From Antilocapra americana (taxonomy: Eukaryota > Chordata > Mammalia > Artiodactyla > Antilocapridae): DNA of 64,000 nt. The DNA lies in contig ML664161.1 in the NCBI GenBank assembly GCA_007570785.1, positions 14,308,416 through 14,372,415 of the forward strand. Direction: 5' to 3'. The position numbers and the translations under genes were made by a program. This document shows positions 55,190 through 64,000 of this stretch, piece after piece. The notes below the pieces were generated by a model. The model did not search any database and was not told the DNA's origin. It was given only the letters and a program-made list of their open reading frames with translations. The first letter of the stretch is position 1; each line of letters begins with the position of its first letter.

Positions 55190-58100
55190 GGTCTCACATA
55201 CAGGGTCATCATTACCATCTTTCTAAATTCCATACATATGCGTTAATATACTGTATTGGTGTTTTTCTTTCTGACTTACTTTGCTCTGTATAATAGGCTA
55301 CAGTTTTATCCACTTCATTAGAACTGATTCAAATACATTCTTTTTAATAGCTGAGTAATATTCCATTGTATATGCACCACAGCTTTCTTATCCATTCATC
55401 TGCCGATGGACATCTAGGTTGCCTCTATGTCCTGGCTATTGCAAACAGTGCTGCGATGAACGTTGGGGTACATGTGTCTCTTTCAGTTCTGGTTTCCTTG
55501 GTGTGTATGCCCAGCAGTGGGATTGCTGAGTCCTATAGCAGTTCTATTTCCAGTTTTTTAAAGAATCTTCATAGTACTGTACTAGTTGGGATTCCCACCA
55601 ACAGTGTAAGAGGGTTCCTTTTTGTCCACACCCTCTCCAGCATTTATTGTTTGTAGACTTTTTGATAGCAGCCATTCTGACTAGCATGAGATGGTACCTC
55701 ATTGTGGTTTTGATTTCCATGTCGCTAATAATGAGTGATGTTGAGCATCTGTATGGCTTCTTAGGTTAAATGTCTGTTTAGTTCTTTGGCCCATTTTTTG
55801 ATTGGGTCGCTTATTTTTCTGGAATTGAGCTTCAGGAGTAGCTTGTATATTTTTGAGATTAATTCTTTGTCAGTTGCTTCATTTGCTATTATTTTCTCCC
55901 ATTCTGAAGGCTGTCTTTTCACCTTGCTTATAGTTTCCATCATTGTGTAAAGACTTTTAAGTTTAATTAAGTCTCATTTGTTTATTTTTGCTTTTATTTC
56001 CACTACTCTGGGAGGTGGGTCTTAGAGGATCCCGCTTTGGTTTATGTCAGAGAGTGTTTTGCCTATGTTTTCCTCTAGGGGTTTTATAATTTCTGGTCTT
56101 ACATTTAGATCTTTAATCCATTTTGAATTTACTTTTGTGTATGGTGTTAGAAAGTGTTCTAGTTTCCTTCTTTTACAAATTGATCAGTTATCTCAGCACC
56201 ACTTGTTAAAGAGATTGTCTTTTCTCCATTGTATATTCTTGCCTACTTCGCCAAAGAAAAGGTGTCCATAGGTGCATGGATTTATCTCTGGGCTTTCTAT
56301 TTTGTTCCATTGATCTATATGTCTGTCTTTGTGCCAGTACCATACTGTCTTAATGACTGTAGCTTTGTAGTATAGCCTGAAGTCAGGCAGGTTGATTCCT
56401 CCAGTTCCATTCTTCTTTCTCAAGAAGAAATTGCTTTGGCTATTTGAGGTTTTTTTTTGTATTTCTGTACAAATTGTGAAATTATTTGTTCTAGTTCTCT
56501 GAAAAATACCATTGGTAGCTTGATAGGGATTTCATTGAATCTATAGATTGCTTTGGGTAGTATACTCATTTTCACTATATTGATTTTTCCAATCCATGAA
56601 CATCGTATATTTCTCCATCTATTTGTGTCATCTCTGATTTCTTTCATCCGTGTTTTATAGTTTTCTGTATATAGGTCTTTTGTTTCTTTAGGTCGATTTA
56701 CCCCTAATTTTATTCTTTTTGTTGCAATGGTGAATAGAATTGTTTCCTTAATTTCTCTTTCTGTTTTCTTATTGTTAGCATATAGGAATGCAAGGGATTT
56801 CTCTGTGTTAATTTTATATCCTGCAACTTTACTATATTCACTGATTAGCTCTCATAATTTTCTGGTGGAGTCTTTAGGGTTTTTCTATGTAGAGAATCAT
56901 GTCACCTGCAAACAGTGAGAGTTTTACTTCTTTTCCAATCCGGATTCCTTTTGTTTCTTTTTCTGCTCTGATTGCTGTGGCTTAAACTTCCAAAACTTTG
57001 TTAAATAGCAGTGTCGAGAGTGGGCACTCTTGTCTTGTTCCTGACTTTAGGGGAAATGGTTTCAATTTTTTACCATTGAGTATAATGTTTCCTGTGGGTT
57101 TGTCATATATGGCTTTTATTATGCTGAGGTATATTCCTTCTATGCCTGCTTTCTGGAGGGTTTTTATCATAAATGGATGTTAAATTTTGTCAAAGACTTT
57201 CTCTGCATTTGTTGAGATAATCATATGGTTTTTATCTTTCAATTTGTTCATGTGGTGTATCACATTGATTGATTTGTGAATACAGAAGAATCCTTACATC
57301 CCTGGGATAAAGCCCACTCGATCATGATGTATGATCTTTTTAATATGTTGCTGGATTCTGTTTGCTAGAATTTTGTTAAGGAGTTTTGCATCTATGTTCA
57401 TCAGTGATATTGGCCTGTAGTTTTCTTTTTTTCGTGATATCTTTTCTGGTTTTGGTATTAGGATGATAATGGCCTCATAGAATGAGTTTGGAAGTTTACC
57501 TTCCTCTGCAAATTTCTGGAAGAGTTTGAGTAGGATAGGTGTTAGCTCTTCTCTAAATTTTTGGTAGAATTTAGCTGTGAAGCCTGGGCTTTTGTTTGCT
57601 GGAAGATTTCTGATTACAGTTTCGATTTCTGTGCTTATGATAGATCTGTTAAGATTTTCTATTTCTTCCTGGTTCAGTTTTGGAAACTTATACTTTTCTA
57701 AGAATTTGCCCATTTCTTCCAAGTTGTCCATTTTATTGGCATATAGTTGCTTATAGTAGTGTCTTATGAGCCTTTGTATTTCTGTGTTGTCTGTTGTGAT
57801 TTCTCCATTTTCATTTCTGATTTTATTGATTTGATTCTTCTTCCTTTTTTCCTTCATGAATCTGTCTAATGGTTTGTCTATTTTATTTATCTTCTCAAAG
57901 AACCAGCTTTTAGCTTTGTTGATTTTGGCTATGGTCTCCTTTGTTTCTTTTGCATTTATTTCTGCCTTAATTTTTATGATTTCTTTCCATCTACTAACCC
58001 TGGGGTGCTTCATTTCTTCTTTTTCTAGTTGCTTTAGGTGTAGAGTTAAGTTATCTATATGATTTTTCTCCTGTTTCTTGAGGTAGGCTTGTACTGCTGT

Positions 58101-58997
58101 GAACCTTCGCCTTAACACTGCTTTTACTGAATCTGATTGGTTTTGAGTTGTTGTGTTTTCATTTTCATTCATTTCTATGCATATTTTGCTTTCTTTTTTA
58201 TTTCTTCTGTGATTTATTGGTTATTCAGAAGTGTGTTTTTTAGCCTCCATATGTTTGTATTTTTAATAGTTTTTTTTTTTCCTGTAGTTGATAGCTAATC
58301 TTACCACGCTGTGATCAGAAAAGATGCTTGAGATGATTTCATTTTGTTTTTGAATTTACCAAGGCTAGATTTATGGCCCAGGATGTGCTCACTCCTAGAG
58401 AAGTTCTGTGTGCACTTGAGAAAAAGGTGAAATTCATTGTTTTGGGGTGAAATGTCCTATAGATACCAATTAGGTCTACCTGGTCCATTATATCATTTAA
58501 AGTTTGTGTTTCCTTGCTAATTTTCTGTTTAGCTGATCTATCCATCAGTGTGAGTGGGGTATTAAAGTCTCCCACTTTTATTGTGTTACTGTCAACTTTT
58601 CCTTTCATACTTGTTAGCATTTGCCTTACATATTGTGGTGCTCCTATGTTGGGTGCATATATATTTATAATTGTTATATCTTCTTCTTGGATTGATCCTT
58701 TGATCATTATATAGTGTGTTTCTTTGTCTCTTTTCATGGCCTTTATTTCAAAGTCAATTTTATCTGTATGAGTATTGCTACTCCTGCTTTCTTTTGATCT
58801 CCATTTGCGTGAAATATCTTTTTCCAGCCCTTCACTTTCAGTCTGTATGTTTCCCTAGGTTTGAAGTGGGTCTCTTGTAGACAGCATATATAAGGGTCTT
58901 GTTTTTGTATCCATTCAGCCAGTCTTTGTCTTTTGGGTGGGACATTCAATCCATTTACATTTAAGTTAATTATTGGTAAGTATGATCCTGTTGCCAT
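55190..58997 (-). pseudogene. L1 ORF2 (endonuclease-reverse transcriptase), broken
   Basis: Start at 58997: MATGSYLPIINLNVNGLN, then CCLQETHF, the endonuclease with its catalytic Glu. DFNTPLTLMDRS and IYRTFHPKTMNFTFFSSAH follow, and an SDHSVVR catalytic motif near 58310 lies in a shifted frame. A 292-codon open piece (57294-58172) covers the RT N-terminal part. There ANKSPGF lacks the usual PDG (a 9-bp in-frame deletion), [20 protein letters not shown] is intact, and it ends at a stop after VGFIPGM. Further blocks are [19 protein letters not shown] and, near 56905, [11 protein letters not shown], where the FADD active site has become FAGD. The C-terminal part continues in pieces to about 55190. 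Multiple stops; nonfunctional. Confidence 0.9.
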
Positions 58998-59048
58998 TTA
59001 CTTTGTTGTTTTGGGTTTGAGTTTATAAACCTTTTCTGTGTTTCCTGT

Positions 59049-59967
59049 CTAGAGAAGATCCTTTAGCATTTGTTGAAGAGCTGGTTTGGTGGTGCTGAGT
59101 TCTCTCAGCTGTTGCTTGTCTGTAAAGCTTTTGATTTCTCCTTCATATTTGAATGAGATCCTTGCTAGGTAAAGTAATCTGGGTTGCAGGTTTTTCTCTT
59201 TTATCACTTTAAGTATGTCCTGCCATTCCCTCTTGGCTTGAAGAGTTTCTATTGAAAGATCAGCTGTTATCCTTATGGGAATCCCCTGGTGAGTTTTTGT
59301 TATTTTTTTCTTGCTGCTTTTAATATTTGTTCTTTGTGTTTGATCTTCATTAATTTGTTTAATATATGTCTTGGGGGTGTTTTGCCTTAGGTTTATCCTG
59401 TTTGGGACTCTCTGGGTTTCTTGGACTTGGGTGGCTATTTCCTTCCCCATTTTAGGGATGTTATCAACTATTATCTCCTCAAGTATTTTCTCATGGCCTT
59501 TTGTTTTGTCTTCTTCTGGGACTACTATGATTCAAATGTTGGGGCATTTAACATTGTCTCAGAGGTCTCTGAGGTTGTCCTCATTTCTTTTAATTCTTTT
59601 TTTACTCTCTGCTTCATTTATTTCTACCATTCTATCTTCAACCTCATTTATCCTATCTTCTGCTTCAGTTATTCCATTGTTGATTCCCTCCTGAATGCTT
59701 TTGATCTCAGTTATTAGATTATTCATTATTGATTGACTCTTTTTTTATTTCTTCTAGGTCCTTGTTAAACCTTCCTTGCATCTTCTCAATCCTTGTCTCC
59801 AGACTATTTATCTGTAACTCCATTTTGTTTTCAAAATTTGGGATCTTTTTTACTATCATTATTCTGAATTCTTTCTCAGGTAGATTCCCTGTCTCCTCCT
59901 GTTTTGTTTGGTTTGGTGGGCATTTATCATGTTCCTTTACCTGCTGAATATTTCTCTGCCTTTTCAT
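59049..59967 (-). pseudogene. L1 ORF1 (RNA-binding chaperone), broken
   Basis: The N-terminal part 59967-59719 (83 codons) includes the coiled-coil region MELQINSLETRIEKMQGRFN. It then shifts frame at a 7-base A run (59740-59746). The middle part contains INEVEDRMVEINEAE and in-frame stops. The C-terminal RNA-binding part 59450-59049 has IRITADLSIETLQAKREWQD, SFKYEGEIKSFTDKQQLRE and TTKPALQQMLKDLL, ending at a normal stop. ORF1p normally trimerises and coats L1 RNA; this copy cannot be made whole. Confidence 0.88.
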
Positions 59968-62644
59968 CTTGTTTAGGTTGCTGTGTTTGGGGTGACCCTC
60001 CTGTATGCTGGAAGTTTGTGGTTCCTCTTTATTGTGGAGGTTCCTCCCTGCAGGTGGGGTTGGACAAATGGCTTGTCAAGGTTTCCTGGTTAGGGAAGCT
60101 TATGTTGGTGTTCTGTTAGATGGAGCTGGATCTCTTCTCTCTGGAGTACAATGAAGTGTCCAGTACTGAGTTTTGAGGTGTGTGTGGGTTTGGTGTGACT
60201 TTTGGCTGCCTGTATTTTAATGCTCATGGCTATGTTCCTTCATTGTTGGAAAATTAGCTTGGTATGTCTTGCTCTGAAACTTGTTGGCTCTTGGGTGGAG
60301 CTTGGTTTCAGTGTAGGTATGGAGGCTTTTGGATGAGCTTTTGTTGATTAATGTTCCTTAGAGCCAGGAATTTTATGGTGTTCTCAAGTTTTGGTTTTAA
60401 ACCTCCTGCCTCTGGCTTTCAGTCTTATTCTTACAGTAGCCTCAAGACTTCTTCATCCATACAGAACCAATGATAAAACATCTTGGTCAATGGTGAAAAG
60501 ATTCTCCACAGTGAGGGACACTCAGAGAAGAGAAGAGGGTTACATGGAGAGTTACATGGAGAAGAGAATAGGGAGGAGGGAAGTAGAGGTGACCAGGAGG
60601 AGAAGAGGGGGGATTAAAAGAGGAGAGAGCAATCTAGCCAGTAATCAATTCCCTATTTGCTCTCCACAGTCCAGAACATTCAGAGAGGTTCACACAGTTC
60701 CATAAAGAGAAGAGGGAGGAAGGAAATAGAGGTGAGCAGGAGGAGAGGAGGGGGAGTCAAAAGGAGAGAGACGAATCTAGCCAGTGCTCAGTTCCCTAAG
60801 TGTTCTCCACAGCCTGGAACACCCAAAGAGATTCACAGAGTTGGGTAGAGAAGAGAAGAGGGAGGGAGGAGATAGAGGTGACCTGGGGGAGAAAAAGGAG
60901 AGTCAAAAGGGGAGACAGCAATCAAGCCAGTAATTACACTCCTAAGGAAAAATGAGTACTGAAGATTGGATTCTTAAAGGTAGAAAATTGATAACAAATA
61001 CCAAAAAGCAAAGATTAAAAATCTAGAGTAGAGGTTATACTTTCAAAGATACAGTATTAAAAAAACAAAACAAAATCGCAAAAGTTATCAAAAAATATGA
61101 AATTTGCTTTAAAAATAGGGTATTTTTTTGCAAGGTGAACAGGTTTTAAAAATAAAAATTAAAGGAGTAATAACTTAAAGGTAAAAAAAATTAAAAATTA
61201 AAAAATGATATTAATAAAATATATCTAGGAATTTCTCTGGAGCTGTTGGGGACGGTGTGGGGTCAGTTCACTTTCAGTTAGTTCCTTGTTCAAGCTTATA
61301 CTTCTTCTCAAGGTCCAATGTAGTCAGTGCTAACTACATGGTTTTAATCTGTTGCACCTGTCATTTCCAAAGCAGTTTGGTTTGCAAGTCTCTTCAATAT
61401 CTAACTACTGCCCTGACACAAGGGGGGGAGGGTGGTTATTTATTTATTTAGGCTCACTTGCTCAATTGTGCTGCAGGGAGGGAGGAACACTGCAAGCAAA
61501 TATCAGTGGCATGTGTGGGGAGTGCTCACAGTGCATGGGCCACACTGGCTTTGCCCATGCTCATGGCGTGTGTGTTTTCCTGGTCTACACTGCTCAAGCT
61601 CCAGGTTGCTCTGCAGGGGAACTGTCTAAAGCAGGCCCTGGGTTGCGTGCACTTCCCAGGTCTAAGCCTTTCAGGTTCAGGTTCAGGTTCTCGGGTACTC
61701 CACAAAGGCACAGGCTCGGTTTGGTCTGCGTTTTGTGCCCTTCCCAGGTCTGAGCAGCTCAGGCAACCAGGCGCTTGGCGAGTGCACTCTCCCTAGGTGG
61801 GGTGGTGCATCTTACTGCCTCCCCAGTCCTGGCCACTAGGTTTCCCGAGTGCACAGCAGGAGCACCATCTCAGATGTGTCACATGTCTCCTCTGGGGAGC
61901 TGATCTCTGGCTGCAACCCTCCTGGCAGATTTCAACAGTCCAGGATCCCAGGAAGACTTGGTGAGCAACTGGGAGCCTGCTTGCAGTTTGGTAAAAGATG
62001 CCTTCTCTGGGGCCGACTTTGCCCCTTGCCTTCCAGTGTCACCTCCAGCGGGGGATGGGACAATTTGCTACCAGCTAGCCCCCCCCCCCCCCCCGCCCTT
62101 TTTTTTCTCTCTCTGGCTATCCCTAAGTTTAGGTTGCTATCTCAGGTTAGCTCCCTCAGATTGCCCTCAGGGCATTCAGGTCCGGTCCTTACCCTAAGCA
62201 ATGCAGCCCCGGCCTCCCTGTTCAGCCCTCGCTTGCTGGTGGCGGATGCAAGCATCTGGGCTACTTCTCTGCTGGGAGCTGTGGTTAGGTGCGTAATCTG
62301 TGGGTTTTATTTATTTATTTTTTCCTCCTAGTTATGTTTCCCTCTGAGATTTCAAAACTCCCCACAGAACTGCCAGTGTTTGGTAACTTCACCTCTTTTA
62401 CAACTCCCTCCCTGGGAAACGTCTCTGTCCCTAACTCTTTTGTCTTTCTTTTTATCTTTTATATTTTGTCCTACCTCCTTTCAAAGACAATGGGCTGCCT
62501 TTCTGGGTGCCTGGTGTCCTCTACCAGCTTTCAGAAGTTGTTTTCTGGTATTTGCTTAGCGTTCAAATGATCTTTTGATGAATTTGTGGGGGAGTAAGTG
62601 GTCTCTCCATCTTATTCCTCCACCATCTTAGGACTGCCCCCCTT
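59968..62644 (-). promoter_or_regulatory. L1 5' UTR / internal promoter region
   Basis: From the 5' end at 62644 the first 1.3 kb (to about 61400) is GC- and CpG-rich and includes a C16 run (G16 on the sense strand) at 62079-62094 and three tandem hexamers (ggttca)n near 61675-61692. An AT-rich spacer (61400-60951), a purine-rich tandem-repeat array (60950-60559) and about 0.6 kb of leader before ORF1 follow. L1 5' UTRs normally act as an RNA polymerase II promoter and often also drive antisense transcription. Activity of this old copy is unknown. Confidence 0.6.
60559..60950. repeat. tandem ~147-bp repeats in the L1 5' UTR (about 2.7 copies)
   Basis: Units start at 60559, 60707 and 60853 with 'gagaaga...ggagg', pass through 'tagaggtga' and 'gcaatc(t/a)agccagt', and end in 'ctccacag' motifs. 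The third is partial. The plus strand is strongly purine-rich. Confidence 0.85.
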
Positions 62645-62655
62645 TATGTTTTTAT

Positions 62656-63555
62656 AAAGGAAAATTTAATCCATTTGTTCTAAATTGATTTTCACTTAAG
62701 TCATTACAATGTGGTATTGTAAAGACAGCTTAATGTCAAAAGAAACTTCTGGGTTTTTTAATACAATCATTTTTGTCAGTTTTTGCCAACCGTAAACTGA
62801 ATTAGAAATCCAGAAAGCTTTACAGAGTAGAGGCAAGTTGTTTGAACAAGTTCTACACTTGAAGTTGTCAACCTTTTCATTTTTTCCCAGGACACAGCTC
62901 TGAAAATGAAAATAGAGGATATTCAAAACATGGAAAGCACAAAGAGTGTTTCTGAAGCCAGTATTTTCATCATGTCATCACTTCATAAAAACAATGCATC
63001 TCCTCATTCTTCTCTACTTCCCACAGAAAGAGTCCATATGTGAAAAGGCTGATTCAGCTCAGTTGAATACATTGTTATTGCCAAAAGGAAGTTGTACCTG
63101 GTAGGAGGGACAAATAAGGGTCAGCGCATTATGAATAGGTATATTATGTGCCTAAGCATTGTATTAGGTTTTCAGAGTTCTATGCGCTATGGACAGGGAA
63201 AAGATTAACTTGGCAGCAAATTGAGGACACTTTGATGGAAGAAGTGAGGGCATTAATTTTAACACCTTAGCTGAATAGCTAGGTTCATGGTTTTACTGTT
63301 TGCTAGGTGAACCAGGATGATGAGATAGTAGGAATTATGAAATTTGGGCTTCTCTTGAATGGAAGGGCCATGGAATGCAGACATGTGCCTCTGGCAGGTG
63401 ACAAGAGGGATGAAGGACAAGCAAAGTGGGGACAAAGTGGAGATAAGAGAATGGTCAAGGCAGGTTTCTTTGACTTTGTGATTGTACTTCTTTAATTAAG
63501 AAGAATATCTCTGCACTTTTGTTCCAGTCTTTCTGTCTCCAGTAATGATATCTTT
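62656..63555. other. no gene recognised
   Basis: Unique sequence after the L1 target duplication; short frames (62696-62926 minus, 63307-63495 plus) are unrecognised. Confidence 0.45.
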
Positions 63556-63559
63556 CTCT

Positions 63560-63710
63560 GCCCACCTGGAATCCTCCCCAACCCATTCCTTCAAGGCTGA
63601 GCTCACAGATTGTCTGTTCTGAGAAGATTTCTCTTACCCTCCAGGCAGAATTTCCTACTAGCTCCTTGGAGGTTTTACTAGCACTGTAGATTTTAAAATA
63701 AAAAAGATCA
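63560..63710 (+). mobile_element. L2 LINE fragment
   Basis: 'cccaacccattccttcaaggctgagctcacagattg' and 'gagaagatttctcttaccctccaggcag' follow the L2 3' UTR theme of a 'ccttcaaggcccagctca' phrase and 'gaagccttccctgat'. Confidence 0.5.
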
Positions 63711-64000
63711 AAAAGCATCTACATCTTGGAACTATGCCAAAAAGGATTTAAAAAATTAACATATGATTTTTTTTTTCTAACTATGGCATTATAATAACTG
63801 AATACTCATTATGCTGGAATTTCCAGCACACAGTGGTGGTGATCGAGTGGGCTACCACATCCATGGTGATGGAGAGGATGGACTGGACCCCTCAGTGAGG
63901 CCTTGGCAGTCTTCCAGGTGACGTATGAGGTAGGAAGATTCTGGGTCATTCTCAGTCACAGGGCTCCTTTGGGATGAAGGAGAGTTCATTAAGCCAGAGC
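63711..64000. other. no gene recognised
   Basis: Unique sequence to the window edge with a short T-run at 63767-63777. Confidence 0.4.

Larger units (their letters stand above)
54875..62644 (-). mobile_element. full-length L1 LINE (artiodactyl type), inactive
   Basis: A 7.8-kb insertion flanked by a perfect 11-bp duplication 'tatgtttttat' at 54864-54874 and 62645-62655. On the minus strand the order is 5' UTR (62644-59968), ORF1 (59967-59049), a 51-bp spacer, ORF2 (58997 to about 55190), and 3' UTR to an A/T-rich tail at 54875. The 5' terminus reads 'ggggggcagtcctaagatgg', the start I associate with bovine full-length L1. Both ORFs carry stops and frameshifts and the RT active site is mutated, so it is not autonomous. 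It is the only L1 here with an intact 5' end. Confidence 0.92.

Noticed and set aside
56193..58172. Long frames as a viral polymerase
   Set aside because: Motifs and order are those of L1 ORF2; there is no gag, protease, integrase or envelope region and no LTR pair.
60391..60848. Arg/Glu-rich plus-strand frames as a basic protein
   Set aside because: They translate the purine-rich tandem repeats of the L1 5' UTR on its antisense strand.
61849..62331. 160-codon plus-strand frame in GC-rich DNA as a gene with a CpG-island promoter
   Set aside because: It lies antisense inside the L1 5' UTR; openness and GC content are properties of that element.

Overview
This is ordinary mammalian nuclear DNA from a ruminant, most likely a bovid. 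I recognise no complete protein-coding gene. The diagnosis rests on the repeats. There are ten BovB (RTE-clade) LINE insertions and eleven Bov-tA/Bov-A SINEs. There is also a CHR-2-type SINE typical of cetartiodactyls, and artiodactyl L1 copies including one full-length element with the bovine-type 5' UTR. Older mammalian layers (MIR, L2, MLT1-like LTR, hAT-Charlie) lie between them. Nearly every open reading frame longer than about 80 codons is a piece of BovB or L1 reverse transcriptase, or its antisense shadow.

Layout. 1-4120: SINEs in inverted pairing and a hAT fossil cut by an L1. 4121-5377: a BovB with its 5' part inverted. 5378-10402: mostly unique DNA with MIRs and one GC-rich block. 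10403-12920: the largest BovB (2.5 kb, plus strand), with a perfect 9-bp target-site duplication. 12921-18210: unique DNA containing a near-identical 197/198-bp direct duplication. 18218-25108: three BovB pieces and an old L1 split by three younger insertions. 25109-33980: mostly unique DNA, one BovB, and two G-quadruplex-type runs. 33981-44060: scattered SINEs, L1 3' ends, a CHR-2 SINE and tandem MIRs. 44193-44478: one weak candidate exon. 44839-52700: a dense patch of BovB and SINE insertions, one BovB nested inside a SINE. 54875-62644: a full-length but inactivated L1 on the minus strand, with an 11-bp target-site duplication. 62656-64000: mostly unique DNA.

The autonomous elements BovB and L1 supply reverse transcriptase and endonuclease. 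The non-autonomous Bov-tA/Bov-A and CHR-2 SINEs borrow such machinery. All copies here look dead: frameshifts, stops, 5' truncation, or changed catalytic residues such as FADD to FAGD in the L1 and YADD to YAND in one BovB. The most informative signals are structural: a templated-looking 198-bp duplication flanked by an 8-bp direct repeat, a twin-primed BovB, nested insertions that give relative ages, a perfect 14-bp-arm palindrome, and two strong G-runs. I see no CRISPR array, operon, intact viral gene or other convincing novel system. Family names come from recognising sequence, not from a database search.
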